A DNA stretch of 33,429 nucleotides, from NCBI GenBank assembly GCA_009839975.1, contig VXOP01000077.1:1-33429 (forward strand), written 5' to 3'. The notes beneath the pieces were generated by a model. It worked only from the letters and a program-made list of their open reading frames with translations. It did no database searches and was not told the origin of the DNA. Positions 1 through 8,437 of the stretch are shown one piece after another. A program made the translations under genes and the position numbers. The stretch is from Candidatus Poribacteria bacterium. GTDB lineage: Bacteria; Poribacteria; WGA-4E; WGA-3G. The first letter of the stretch is position 1, and every line of letters begins with the position of its first letter.

Positions 1-97
1 TAAAGAAGTGCAATGGACACATTTGCACGGAAATATATAGGTTAATTCTATCGCGAGTCGCCAGTTATGGGAAGTCTATGCTGATAGGTTTGAGTTT

Positions 98-676
98 GTG
101 ATTTCTCCTGTAGTACGTGACGAAATTAAACGAGGTGATGTGATCCTTTCCCGTCAACGGCTTGAGATCGTATCGTCCCTGACAGTATTGGAACTTTCAC
201 AGGATGTAATTGTGCTTGTAGATAAATTATTAGATACTGGTGTAGTACCGCTAAATTCTGTACCAGATGCACAACATATCGCTGTCGCGACGGTACACAA
301 TATTGAATATTTAGTGTCTTGGAATCACAAACATATTGTAAATGAACACAAACGTGAACAGATCAAGAGAGTTTGTAGAGAAGCAGGATTTAATCCAACA
401 ATTTTGTGCACACCAATTGAACTTATGGAGGACATTCAGATGCAAGAAACAGCAGAAAAACAACCGGAATTTGACCCTGAAACTTATACGAATCCCATCC
501 TTGAGGAATGCTACCGAATTAAAGCAGAGATTAGCGCACAATTCAAGACTACGGAGGAATACTATCATTATCTTAAGGCGATGCAGGAAGAGGAAAAACG
601 TAAAGGAATAAAATATGTTTCGTATTATGAGCCATCTAACCAGAAAACACCAGTAAAATGTGATGATAGTGACTAA
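98..676 (+). pseudogene. VapC-like PIN-domain remnant in frame with a candidate antitoxin
   Basis: Residues 1 to about 110 match the C-terminal two thirds of a PIN-domain ribonuclease of the VapC type. PDAQHIAVA and VSWNHKHIVN are the family's conserved acidic and Asn-containing segments, and the part encoded just upstream resembles the intact PIN gene at 17530-18018. The toxin part looks incomplete at its N-terminal side, so I treat it as a broken toxin gene. Residues 115-192 resemble the 78-residue protein encoded at 17301-17537, which follows the intact PIN gene. Both have an EE/NEV..I+..I.A.F segment, then a Y...MQE stretch and a +.G.KY ending. Toxin and partner share one open frame here. 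The gene converges with the PhyH gene with no spacer. The family call is firm; whether any of it is still expressed cannot be told. Confidence 0.6.
440..676 (+). CDS. Candidate PIN-partner antitoxin, internal start
   Basis: An in-frame ATG at 440 is preceded by GGAGG at 427-431 with eight bases between, a good ribosome binding site inside the longer reading frame. Translation from here gives 78 residues, the same length as the separate homologue at 17301-17537. Shared features are a charged helix with ILEE..RIKAEI, a Tyr-rich YYHYLKAMQEEE segment and the GIKYVSY ending. By analogy with other TA modules the role would be binding and neutralising the PIN ribonuclease. That is inferred from position only, since I recognise no DNA-binding fold. 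Confidence 0.45.
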   Translation: MQETAEKQPEFDPETYTNPILEECYRIKAEISAQFKTTEEYYHYLKAMQEEEKRKGIKYVSYYEPSNQKTPVKCDDSD

Positions 677-1519
677 TCACACATATTCCTGACCGCGATG
701 CTCTGCGATCCACGTTTTCAATGGGACATCAGCATCTGTGGGCTGCCACCACCCTTTAATATCTACGCCATCCCCCAACAACTGGCGTCGTATTGGATCG
801 CATTTCTCAAGGATTTCCTCTGGCATAAGATTATAGTCCAGACCGCGTAACCAACGATAACTATACCCCATGAATAACACTTTACGCGTAACATCGGAAT
901 AATTTCTACCACGCGAATGCCACATTCTTCGATCAAAAAGCACAGCAGTACCACGTTTGACAAGTAAATCCATCGCACCATCAGGATCGCTTTCAGGATC
1001 ACTACGTGGTGGGATTTTATCAAGTTTGTGGCTACCTGGAATAAGTCTCATCGCCCCATTGTCTCTGTGCGTAACATCACTTAACCAATAACTCACCTTT
1101 AGCGAAAGACGTGGGTGCGGACGTTCCATCTCTGGAATAGGTCTGCCACCGTCCTGATGCCAACCTGCACCTTTACGAATACGTTCTGCATCAGACGGTT
1201 CAGGTGGATACATAATGAGATGTGAAATGTAAAGTTGTATGTTCCATCCCAGAATGTCCCAAAGTAAAGGGAATACCTTCTTGTTATCAAGCAGTTCCAA
1301 CAGCAGATCATCTTCAATGACAGTACGGAATTTGGATAGCAATTTGTGTGGTCCCAATCCATTTTTTGTGCGTTCTGCAGCATCAATGCAATCAGCGATC
1401 TTCTCTAAAGCATCTGTCATCTCAGGACTGATTGCGTCCTCTACAACGAGGTAGCCTGTGTCATTAAATGCTCTGAGTTGTTCTTCGGTCGCACAGTATT
1501 CAAGCCATGAGGAATCCAT
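677..1519 (-). CDS. Phytanoyl-CoA dioxygenase (PhyH) family protein
   Basis: Non-haem Fe(II)/2-oxoglutarate oxygenase of the PhyH family. Counted from an upstream GTG at 1528, the iron ligands fit His124 and Asp126 in WHQDGG and the distal His204 in MWHSRGRN. Arg215 is the likely 2-oxoglutarate-binding Arg, and LIPGSH at 162-167 is the usual family turn. I prefer the ATG at 1519 (280 residues), because AGGTG lies six bases upstream and the GTG at 1528 would overlap that site. The gene follows the Gfo/Idh oxidoreductase by 56 bp on the same strand, so the two probably form an operon for small-molecule oxidation. The substrate cannot be told; sponge-symbiont and related genomes carry many such paralogues. 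Confidence 0.85.
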   Translation of the reverse strand: MDSSWLEYCATEEQLRAFNDTGYLVVEDAISPEMTDALEKIADCIDAAERTKNGLGPHKLLSKFRTVIEDDLLLELLDNKKVFPLLWDILGWNIQLYISHLIMYPPEPSDAERIRKGAGWHQDGGRPIPEMERPHPRLSLKVSYWLSDVTHRDNGAMRLIPGSHKLDKIPPRSDPESDPDGAMDLLVKRGTAVLFDRRMWHSRGRNYSDVTRKVLFMGYSYRWLRGLDYNLMPEEILEKCDPIRRQLLGDGVDIKGWWQPTDADVPLKTWIAEHRGQEYV

Positions 1520-1575
1520 TATGTTCACCTATATTGATATGGGAAGGAATTTGATAAGGTTTTAATTCTGCATCC

Positions 1576-2787
1576 TTATTCCTCAACACGTTCGATAATC
1601 TCACCTGTTTCACGGTCTCTATAGATACGTTTCATTCTACCATCAGGCATGCGTTCATCTTTGAGGTGTGCATAACGTTCTTCTGCGTCTGCCGTATCGG
1701 TCTGTGCTTCTATTGTATCTGTAGTCCCACGCCAATCCTCAAGTTCAACAGGTTCCCACTTTTTGGATTTCGCAGATTTATAACAGGCATCTATAATGGC
1801 ATTTACAACGTATCCATCATAGAAGGTTTCTAAGGGGTCTCTTCCTTCATCCATAGCGTTGAACATATCAAGAAACATATCACGGTAACCGAGTTCTGCT
1901 ACCTCATCACCAACTGGGAATAGCCAACCCGTGTCACTCTCTGCTTTTTCAGCGACATACCCACCTTGTCCGACAGCAGTGAACATCTCAAAACCGGTAC
2001 GTAGCCAATGATTGAGCCAGATAGTTCCTTCGCTGCCAGAGACTTCATCGCGGAGGTCCATGCCGCCACGGAATGCCCAACCGACTTCAAATTGTCCCAT
2101 CGCACCGCTTTCAAATCGGATGAGTGCAATCCCGTGGTCCTCAGCATCAATCGGGTGTACAAGTGTATCCGCCCAACACATCACTTCAAGAGGTTTGTTG
2201 TCCTTGCCAACGAAGTTTCTGATGATTTCAATGCAGTGACATCCCATATCAACGATTGCGCCACCACCTGCCTGTTCAAGGTCCCAAAACCAATCGCTAT
2301 GGGGACCAGGGTGAGTTTCGCGAGAACGTACCCATAAGATTTTACCGAGAGCTCCGTTCTGAACAGACTCTAATGCTTTGAGTGTTTTTGGAGGATAAAC
2401 CAAATCCTCAAGATAGCCACCGAACACACCAGCGTTTTCTACAAGGTCAAGCATCTGCTTTGCTTCTTCTGCAGTCCGTCCAAGCGGTTTAGTGCAGAGA
2501 ATTGCTTTATCTGCAGCTGTAGCAAGTTCCACGGCTTTCAGATGCAGATTGTTTGGTAATCCGATGACAACAACATCCGTTTCAGGATGATTGATGGCTT
2601 CCTCTAAATTAGTTGTCGCGTGTGGGATGTTCCATTCCTTAGCAAAATCTGTTGCGCGTTCCTCGCGACGGGAATATACAGTGTGAACACGATCTGCACC
2701 GCGTTGGTTATGCAGTGTCATCGTGTAGAACATACCGATGAGTCCTGTTCCTAGCATCGTAACTTTATGGTTTTTCTGTTCTGTCAT
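1576..2787 (-). CDS. Gfo/Idh/MocA family oxidoreductase
   Basis: NAD(P)-dependent sugar or cyclitol dehydrogenase-like protein of 403 residues. The N-terminal Rossmann motif GTGLIG is at residues 13-18. LCTKPLGR at about 97-104 replaces the common EKP but keeps the catalytic Lys (Lys100). The second domain has [10 protein letters not shown] with Asp180 and His184, the usual catalytic pair. The length is slightly above the typical 330-390 because of an Asp/Glu-rich C-terminal tail (residues about 360-403). ATG start, with GGAG nine bases upstream. It is probably transcribed with the downstream PhyH gene; such pairs are common in gene sets for breakdown of sugars and their derivatives. Substrate unknown. 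Confidence 0.88.
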   Translation of the reverse strand: MTEQKNHKVTMLGTGLIGMFYTMTLHNQRGADRVHTVYSRREERATDFAKEWNIPHATTNLEEAINHPETDVVVIGLPNNLHLKAVELATAADKAILCTKPLGRTAEEAKQMLDLVENAGVFGGYLEDLVYPPKTLKALESVQNGALGKILWVRSRETHPGPHSDWFWDLEQAGGGAIVDMGCHCIEIIRNFVGKDNKPLEVMCWADTLVHPIDAEDHGIALIRFESGAMGQFEVGWAFRGGMDLRDEVSGSEGTIWLNHWLRTGFEMFTAVGQGGYVAEKAESDTGWLFPVGDEVAELGYRDMFLDMFNAMDEGRDPLETFYDGYVVNAIIDACYKSAKSKKWEPVELEDWRGTTDTIEAQTDTADAEERYAHLKDERMPDGRMKRIYRDRETGEIIERVEE

Positions 2788-2870
2788 CTAATAATTCTCC
2801 AATAAAATTTCAATTACAGTAAAGTTAATAATTAATGAAACATTTCACCTCATACACCGATGACGAAGAC

Positions 2871-2947
2871 CACCCAGCGTAGGGGGCGTAGGGGCGAGGT
2901 CACCTCGCCCGTTATGGAGTGTATCATTAATTTCAATGTTCACTATA
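2871..2947 (+). repeat. Composite palindromic repeat, locus A
   Basis: The 184-bp gap between two minus-strand genes holds CACCCAG-CGTAGG, then a palindrome with 9-bp arms (GGGCGAGGT at 2892-2900, ACCTCGCCC at 2902-2910) around one base. After it comes a 28-bp AT-rich tail at 2920-2947 starting TGTATC and ending ACTATA. About 19 of 28 tail positions match locus E without gaps. The tight hairpin could also act as a transcription terminator or barrier for the flanking genes. Confidence 0.6.
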
Positions 2948-2971
2948 CATGAGTCGCATAGATTAAAAATA

Positions 2972-4069
2972 TTATTCTGTCTTATAAGCTGCAATCACAC
3001 CCCAATCATCAACAGTCCAACAATTGTCTTTGTCTGTAGCGTGGACACCCTTGAGAGTTCCACTTCCACCCGCTTTCGTAGCAGTCCAAGTTTTTCCACC
3101 ATCTGTGGTGTGTAAAACAGCACTATAGTCCCCTACTGCCCATCCAATCATATTGTCAACAAAGTGGATATCCAAGAGATTGTCAATTGAGTCTGTCTTC
3201 TGCTGGTTCCATGTTTCTCCGCCATCGTCAGTGTGCAGGATTAAGCCTTCCTGTCCACAGATCCATCCAGCTTTTTCATCGTAAAAGTGTATTCCGAATA
3301 GATTGTTATCGAATCCTGGATCGCGTTTTTCCCACGTTTCTCCGCTATCTTTTGTATGAAGGAGCGTACCGAAAGACCCAATTATCCAACCTGTCTTTGG
3401 TGAGACGAAGAGAATGTTCTCCAAATTATTGCGGGTTTCACCGACGCGGACTCGTTCTGATCTACCTATCCATGTTTCACCACCATCGGTTGTTTTTAGG
3501 ATAGCGTTTTCAGTACCGACGATGAACCCGTTCTTTTCGTCAATCATCTGAATACCCATGAGGCTGGAACGGATTCCACCACCCCGTCGACGAGGGTTGT
3601 TTTGATTGGCAGCAGCCTCGCTTCTTGCCATTTTCCGAGTCCAAGTTTTCCCACCATCATCAGTTTTTAGAATGGTTCCTCTTGCCCCCGTAAGGAATCC
3701 GATCTTCTCATCTACGAAGTAGATATTATAGAGTGTTGCTGCACCACCGCCACCGAAACCGGGTGGAGGTCCACCTCCTCCTTGTGGCCTTCTTTGTGCT
3801 TGTGCAGCACCGGGAGGACGCATATTGATTTCCTTTTTTGTCCAAGTTTTTCCGCCATCCGTTGTTTCAAGGACTAATCCATTGTCTCCAACTACCAAAC
3901 CGTGTTGTTTATCCATAAAGTGAACATCGTGTAGCATCCCTTGTATGCCGTCATCGCGAATAATATCATCTTCTCGGATGACACGCCATTTAGCATTCGC
4001 GATTGTTACGGTTAAAAGAGTTACTATAGAAACGAAGAATACGAAAAAGGTGATATTTGTTCTTCTCAT
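2972..4069 (-). CDS. Secreted Ycf48-like beta-propeller protein
   Basis: The 365-residue protein starts at the ATG at 4069, which has AGGAG six bases upstream; a longer frame to 4099 lacks such a site. An export signal (RRTNITFFVFFVSIVTLL, ending near ANA) is followed by seven repeats of about 45 residues. Six end in an Asp-box DGG-TW (one reads DSGETW) and the last is degenerate, as expected of a seven-bladed Ycf48/BNR-type propeller. A Gly/Pro-rich low-complexity insert with GGGGPPPGFGGGG lies between blades one and two. In cyanobacteria Ycf48 helps photosystem II assembly. Nothing photosynthetic is nearby, so a general secreted scaffold or binding role is more likely. It lies 65 bp downstream of the phosphohexomutase gene. 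Confidence 0.75.
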   Translation of the reverse strand: MRRTNITFFVFFVSIVTLLTVTIANAKWRVIREDDIIRDDGIQGMLHDVHFMDKQHGLVVGDNGLVLETTDGGKTWTKKEINMRPPGAAQAQRRPQGGGGPPPGFGGGGAATLYNIYFVDEKIGFLTGARGTILKTDDGGKTWTRKMARSEAAANQNNPRRRGGGIRSSLMGIQMIDEKNGFIVGTENAILKTTDGGETWIGRSERVRVGETRNNLENILFVSPKTGWIIGSFGTLLHTKDSGETWEKRDPGFDNNLFGIHFYDEKAGWICGQEGLILHTDDGGETWNQQKTDSIDNLLDIHFVDNMIGWAVGDYSAVLHTTDGGKTWTATKAGGSGTLKGVHATDKDNCWTVDDWGVIAAYKTE

Positions 4070-4134
4070 GCTAATCTCCTCTTTGGAGTGAATGTGCAAT
4101 TATATCTGAAGTTACTTTCTGTGTGTTGTCTTTA

Positions 4135-6321
4135 CTATGCTGATTGAAAAGCATCATAGATTTCTCGTGCTTTTGTCTCAACACGCTCTAAATAATTTTG
4201 ACCAATCTGAGAGAGGTAAAGTTCGGTCAGGACACCACTTGTTTCACCGAAGGCTTTTGCGAATCTTCTGCATTCATCTTTGTTAGATCCAGAAGCGTAG
4301 GCTTTCGTCTTTGCATCTGTGCCAGATTTCCGTACTTCTACGAATTTATCTGTGAACTTTAGGTAACTCCCATCACCGACGAATTGGATACGCTCAAGAT
4401 TTGCAAATTCAAGCTCCGGTAGTGCATCAGACAGGATGGCGCGTGCTTGTTGTATATCAATCTTTTCTTCGTGCAGTGCAATCGCAATACCGAGAAAAAA
4501 CAGGTCATTCTTGTCCCGTTTTGCTTCACCTTCGCGCTTTGCTTCTCGCAGCTTATCCGGATTCGGTTCAGACTCGTTATAATAGGTTATGTCTTCTCGG
4601 ACATCACACGTAGCAGTGATTTTGCTTTCATGAAATACAGAAGCGAGGTAATCTGATAAAGGTATGTTTTGCTGTTTACAATACGCTGCGAGTGCTGTGA
4701 CCAAAACCATAGATTCGCCAGCAGACTTTTCCCGCATTGCAATTGCCACTCTACCGCCTTGACTTTTAATCAGTTCTTCTGGACCTGTAATCATGCCGCC
4801 GCTCTCTTCACCTGCGAAGATAAGACGTGGTTGTACACCCAACGTAATAGTTTCACCATAGACATCTTGGATAGAAACTGCTTGGTCGGGAGTATCGGTA
4901 ATCTGTTTCTCAATTTTTTTCATGATAGAAGCAATTTCTTTGAAACCTACAGGCACGTTAATCACATGCACGTCATTTGCTTCTCCCCACTGATCCCAAG
5001 CGAGTGCTGAAGGCGTAGTCTTTATCATGAAGCGCGGATGGTTTTCCCAAAGTCCAGCGGCTTTCAGCTGCTTGGCATAAAAATCCATCAACATCAAGAA
5101 CGCTTGATTAGGAGTATATATTGTCAGCAGTTTGTCATCATCAAGCGTTAGATAATCAACCCCGAGTTTTTGTAAAGTACCCTCTCGGTCTATATTCTCT
5201 ATCTGACAGACAATGAGTCTGTCACCATCAGGGTCAGTAGCCTCAATGATTGTTCCGATGGGTTGATTCTTCAGTTTTGTTGCGTAGTCAGCAGATTTGA
5301 CAACGTCAAGGATACTAAAATCGCATCCGAGGTCGTAAAATTCTACGTCACCGGTTTTCGGATTGCGATCCAGTTTTCCGATGTTGTGATAGAGTGGGTC
5401 TGCATCAACATGAAGCCAACGGACAGAGTCTGCGATACCTAATCGTTCAAAGATAGCACGCATCGGACGATACATACATCCGCCAACACAATCAACAACG
5501 ATGGGTGGTTTCGTCTCACGTATAAGCTTGAGATTGGTATCTGTGGCAACACCGCTCTTGAGATAACCGACATAAAGATGTACCCCATCATGCAGTTCGT
5601 CTAAACGTTCAAAGTCAATATTTTCATCGTCAGTTGCGCTGAATTGGATCGTGTAGCCATCAGTTTCAGCAGTCGTTAATATGTCCTTAATCTTTTTGAC
5701 GAATTGCATGGATTCTTCGGGTAGATATTGACTACCCTGATTGTTAAGGTCTTTTGTAGCGTTTTTTGTGCTAACGGAATGACTTGAGGTAACATGTTCA
5801 CCCCCATCTAAGTCCAACATGAAAATAAGAAACGATGCCATCCATATCGGTAACGTGCCGAACCCTTTCGGGACATAAGTGCGGATACCTTGTGCTGCTT
5901 GTATACGCGCGATGAATTCGACATATTTTTGTGAATTGTAGCGAACTTCACATCCTGCCAGTTTTTCTACCGGATGTCCATCTGACGCTTCCTTTGCCAC
6001 AAGGCTTTTGCCAAGTGTTGCTAAGATGATTCCAACCTGATTGATTGGGAAGCGCGTATCCCACGGATAAAGGATATTTTGAGGTCCACGTATCCCCGCA
6101 GTTGATACTTGTGCTTCCTTCGCATAGTTTTGGAACCAATCCTTTAGGTTCAGTTGGTCAATCAATTCCTTATTGAGTAGGAAAGTAAATGGTTCAGGTT
6201 CGTCTTGTGGAAAGAGCGGTGTTTTTATAGAGTCGGGTGTATTCTGCTCCACTACTGCGAAAAGTTGTTGTTCAGTCCGATTTCGTTTCTCAAGATACGC
6301 TGCATCTACAGCAATTACCAT
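4135..6321 (-). CDS. Phosphoglucomutase/phosphomannomutase superfamily protein
   Basis: Alpha-D-phosphohexomutase superfamily, about 728 residues, longer than the usual 450-580. In the 730-residue count from a GTG at 6327, STAGIRG is at 75-81 and the catalytic loop reads TSSHSVS at 180-186, where the family normally has TASHNP. Ser182 fits the phospho-Ser. The metal loop DPDGDR is at 365-370, the sugar loop GEESGG at 506-511, and the phosphate loop RKSGTDAKTK starts at 666. Three of the four signature loops are therefore canonical. I chose the ATG at 6321 because GGAG lies seven bases upstream. The probable reaction is 1-phosphate/6-phosphate transfer on glucose or mannose, in the cytoplasm. 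The variant catalytic loop leaves the exact substrate open. Confidence 0.8.
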   Translation of the reverse strand: MVIAVDAAYLEKRNRTEQQLFAVVEQNTPDSIKTPLFPQDEPEPFTFLLNKELIDQLNLKDWFQNYAKEAQVSTAGIRGPQNILYPWDTRFPINQVGIILATLGKSLVAKEASDGHPVEKLAGCEVRYNSQKYVEFIARIQAAQGIRTYVPKGFGTLPIWMASFLIFMLDLDGGEHVTSSHSVSTKNATKDLNNQGSQYLPEESMQFVKKIKDILTTAETDGYTIQFSATDDENIDFERLDELHDGVHLYVGYLKSGVATDTNLKLIRETKPPIVVDCVGGCMYRPMRAIFERLGIADSVRWLHVDADPLYHNIGKLDRNPKTGDVEFYDLGCDFSILDVVKSADYATKLKNQPIGTIIEATDPDGDRLIVCQIENIDREGTLQKLGVDYLTLDDDKLLTIYTPNQAFLMLMDFYAKQLKAAGLWENHPRFMIKTTPSALAWDQWGEANDVHVINVPVGFKEIASIMKKIEKQITDTPDQAVSIQDVYGETITLGVQPRLIFAGEESGGMITGPEELIKSQGGRVAIAMREKSAGESMVLVTALAAYCKQQNIPLSDYLASVFHESKITATCDVREDITYYNESEPNPDKLREAKREGEAKRDKNDLFFLGIAIALHEEKIDIQQARAILSDALPELEFANLERIQFVGDGSYLKFTDKFVEVRKSGTDAKTKAYASGSNKDECRRFAKAFGETSGVLTELYLSQIGQNYLERVETKAREIYDAFQSA

Positions 6322-6362
6322 CTGCACGCTCCGTATATATGTGAACTAATAACGTGTAAATC

Positions 6363-6419
6363 AAAAGCCTTTAATTTCTCCCATCGTGTTGTCAATTTGC
6401 CATTAGGTTCAACTGACAA
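6363..6419 (-). pseudogene. Decayed 3' end of a LamG-type gene
   Basis: Nineteen codons read LSVEPNGKLTTRWEKLKAF. They closely match the last residues of the LamG protein encoded at 13284-14066 (LAVEPSEKLTTTWAHLKAF) and resemble the end of the LamG protein at 32575-33357. No LamG domain precedes it. The frame runs past the point where the complete gene stops, and into the start of the phosphohexomutase gene. I read it as the leftover end of a lost LamG gene, not a functional short gene, although the surrounding 67-codon frame (6315-6518) is open. Confidence 0.5.
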
Positions 6420-6624
6420 AAATGCGTCAGGATTACAGAGAATGTCAAAAAACATAGTAATTGTTTCATTGTATTTCTCCTTAAATGACTTAGTGAATCT
6501 ATGTAGCCAATACATCATTGTGCAATTAGGTCCTTAGTTCACATGATTTCTTGTAATGAAACCATTCTAACACACCTAATAAAAAAAGTCAATTGGGAGG
6601 GGAACGGATAAGACACAATTTCCC

Positions 6625-6653
6625 TTGACAAAAACCCCGATAACATATTTAAT
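6625..6653 (+). promoter_or_regulatory. Sigma-70-type promoter for the RidA-fabV pair
   Basis: A perfect -35 hexamer TTGACA (6625-6630) is followed after 17 bp by TTTAAT (6648-6653), five of six matches to the -10 consensus. It lies about 75 bp upstream of the ATG at 6727, on the correct strand, in the 200-bp gap between divergently transcribed genes. This is the best housekeeping-type promoter I can see in the window. Confidence 0.6.
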
Positions 6654-6726
6654 TATGTAGGTCACTAAGATGATACGATGCTGACAGCACGTCAATTATA
6701 AACCTATATGGGAGATATTAAACTAC

Positions 6727-7188
6727 ATGAATATTGAAAAACGACTTGAAGAATTAGGAATAGAATTACCGCCTCCTGCTACACCCGTAGCGAATTACGT
6801 TACGACAGTACATACAGGAAATCTTGTCTTTACATCAGGACACGGCCCTGGCGATGGTGAAGGAAAAATCTATAAAAGTCAACTCGGAACAGACGCAACG
6901 ATTGAGGAAGGATATGAATCTGCCAGACAGGTTGCACTCGGGTTGATAAGCACACTCAAACATGCCTTGGGTGATCTGGATCGGATAAAACGAGTCGTGA
7001 AGGTAGTCGGTTTTGTCAACTCGTCCGCAGATTTTATTGATCAACCTGCTGTTGTCAATGGGGCATCAGATCTCTTTGTTGAGGTATTTGGTGATAAAGG
7101 TAAACATGCACGTTCAGCGGTTGGTATGTCGCAATTACCCGGTGGTATTCCGGTTGAAGTGGAAATGGTCGTTGAAATAGAAGACTAA
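6727..7188 (+). CDS. RidA family (YjgF/YER057c/UK114) protein
   Basis: A 153-residue protein of the RidA superfamily, in the longer subgroup that begins with an E+RL.ELGI-PPP helix. Conserved features are LVFTSGHGP near residues 33-41 and RSAVGMSQLPGGIPVEVE from Arg129, the Arg that binds the substrate carboxylate in RidA. Family members hydrolyse reactive enamine/imine intermediates, protecting PLP enzymes, but not all are deaminases. It is the first gene of a likely two-gene operon with fabV, 25 bp apart, behind a strong promoter. Confidence 0.85.
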   Translation: MNIEKRLEELGIELPPPATPVANYVTTVHTGNLVFTSGHGPGDGEGKIYKSQLGTDATIEEGYESARQVALGLISTLKHALGDLDRIKRVVKVVGFVNSSADFIDQPAVVNGASDLFVEVFGDKGKHARSAVGMSQLPGGIPVEVEMVVEIED

Positions 7189-7213
7189 TATCGTTAGAAA
7201 GAAGAAGGATATA

Positions 7214-8407
7214 ATGGCAGTTCAAATTGTTAAACCTCGCATACGCGGTTTTATCTGTACAAACTCCCATCCTGTTGGCTGTCGTACCAACGTTCAGAAC
7301 CAGATAGCGTTGATTAAAGAGAATGCTATAAAAAATGATTCAGGTTTGAATGCTCTGGTGGTTGGTGCGTCAACGGGTTATGGACTTGCCTCTCGTATTG
7401 CCTTGACATGGGGATACGGTGCTAACACATTGGGTCTCCTCTATGAACGACCTGCAGATGAAAGACGTACCGCCACTGCAGGATATTACAACACCGTTGC
7501 GTTTCATCAGGAAGCGACACGTGACGGTTTTTTGGCAGAAAGCCTGAATGGAGATGCATTTTCGGATGAGGTGAAAGCGCAGGCAATTGCACAACTCAAA
7601 GCTAAGTTTGGGAAGGTAGATATCCTTGTCTATAGTATTGCTTCACCACGGCGTATACATCCACGTACTGGCGTAACGCATAACTCTGAGCTGAAACCAA
7701 TAGGTGAACCGTATACGGGAAGGACCATTGATCTGAACCGAGAAGTTGTCGCACCCGTAACAATTGAACCTGCAACCGATCAGGAAATTGCGGATACAAT
7801 CGCTGTGATGGGTGGAGAGGACCTTGAGATGTGGGTAGATGCTTTAAGGGATGCTGACTTGCTCGCACCAGAGGTAACGGTTGTCGCTTATACCTATATC
7901 GGCAGCGCGATAACCTGGCAAATATATAAAGACGGCACCATCGGTAAGGCAAAGGATGACCTGAAGGCACGCGTTGATGCACTTGATGAAAAACTCTCAG
8001 ATCAGTTCGGAGGCAATGCCTACATATCGGTTAATAAGGCAGTTGTTACGCAAGCATCCGCTGCAATACCTGTTGTTCCGCTCTACATTAGTATCCTTTA
8101 CGATATTATGAACGAAAAGGGTATCAATGAGGCACCGATTGACCAGATGCACAGGTTGTTCTCTGAACATCTCGGACCTGGATTAACACCGACACTTGAT
8201 AGTGAACGGTACATACGACTTGATGACAGGGAACTACGGCAGGATGTTACAGATGCGGTGACAGAACGTTGGAATAAGATAAATACCGACAATTTCCATG
8301 AACTCTCTGATTACGCTGGTTACAGACGTCGTTTCCGAAACCTCTTCGGATTTGAGGTAGATAGTGTTGACTATGATGCAGCAGTGGAGACATTGTTGAT
8401 GTTCTAA
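7214..8407 (+). CDS. fabV: FabV-type enoyl-ACP reductase / trans-2-enoyl-CoA reductase
   Basis: The 397-residue length and full set of FabV features identify an NADH-dependent enoyl reductase that carries out the last step of fatty acid elongation (2-enoyl-ACP or -CoA to acyl). The N-terminal cap reads VKPRIRGFICTNSHP and the nucleotide motif GASTGYG is at 51-57, with Glu78 at the strand end that in FabV favours NADH. The catalytic pair Tyr238 and Lys247 lies in YKDGTIGKAK, the FabV-specific Y-x8-K spacing. The C-terminal segment has the expected YRRRFRNLFGFEVD. A site like AAGAAGG precedes the ATG. FabV is naturally insensitive to triclosan in several species, but nothing here tests that. 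Confidence 0.93.
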   Translation: MAVQIVKPRIRGFICTNSHPVGCRTNVQNQIALIKENAIKNDSGLNALVVGASTGYGLASRIALTWGYGANTLGLLYERPADERRTATAGYYNTVAFHQEATRDGFLAESLNGDAFSDEVKAQAIAQLKAKFGKVDILVYSIASPRRIHPRTGVTHNSELKPIGEPYTGRTIDLNREVVAPVTIEPATDQEIADTIAVMGGEDLEMWVDALRDADLLAPEVTVVAYTYIGSAITWQIYKDGTIGKAKDDLKARVDALDEKLSDQFGGNAYISVNKAVVTQASAAIPVVPLYISILYDIMNEKGINEAPIDQMHRLFSEHLGPGLTPTLDSERYIRLDDRELRQDVTDAVTERWNKINTDNFHELSDYAGYRRRFRNLFGFEVDSVDYDAAVETLLMF

Positions 8408-8437
8408 GAATAGTAAGTGACGGAGAGCATAAACTTA

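Noticed and set aside
8-28. Short inverted repeat GTGCAA...TTGCAC at the window start
   Set aside because: Six-base arms around a nine-base loop are weak, there is no T-run, and the context is cut by the window edge.
2972-4069. Photosystem II assembly factor role for the Ycf48-like protein
   Set aside because: No photosynthesis gene is present. The fold match concerns only the propeller, which is widely used for other secreted functions.
7602-7982. 126-codon open frame on the minus strand inside fabV
   Set aside because: It is antisense to a clearly conserved enzyme, has no recognisable domain, and its Pro/Leu/Arg/Gln-rich composition is typical of a shadow frame.
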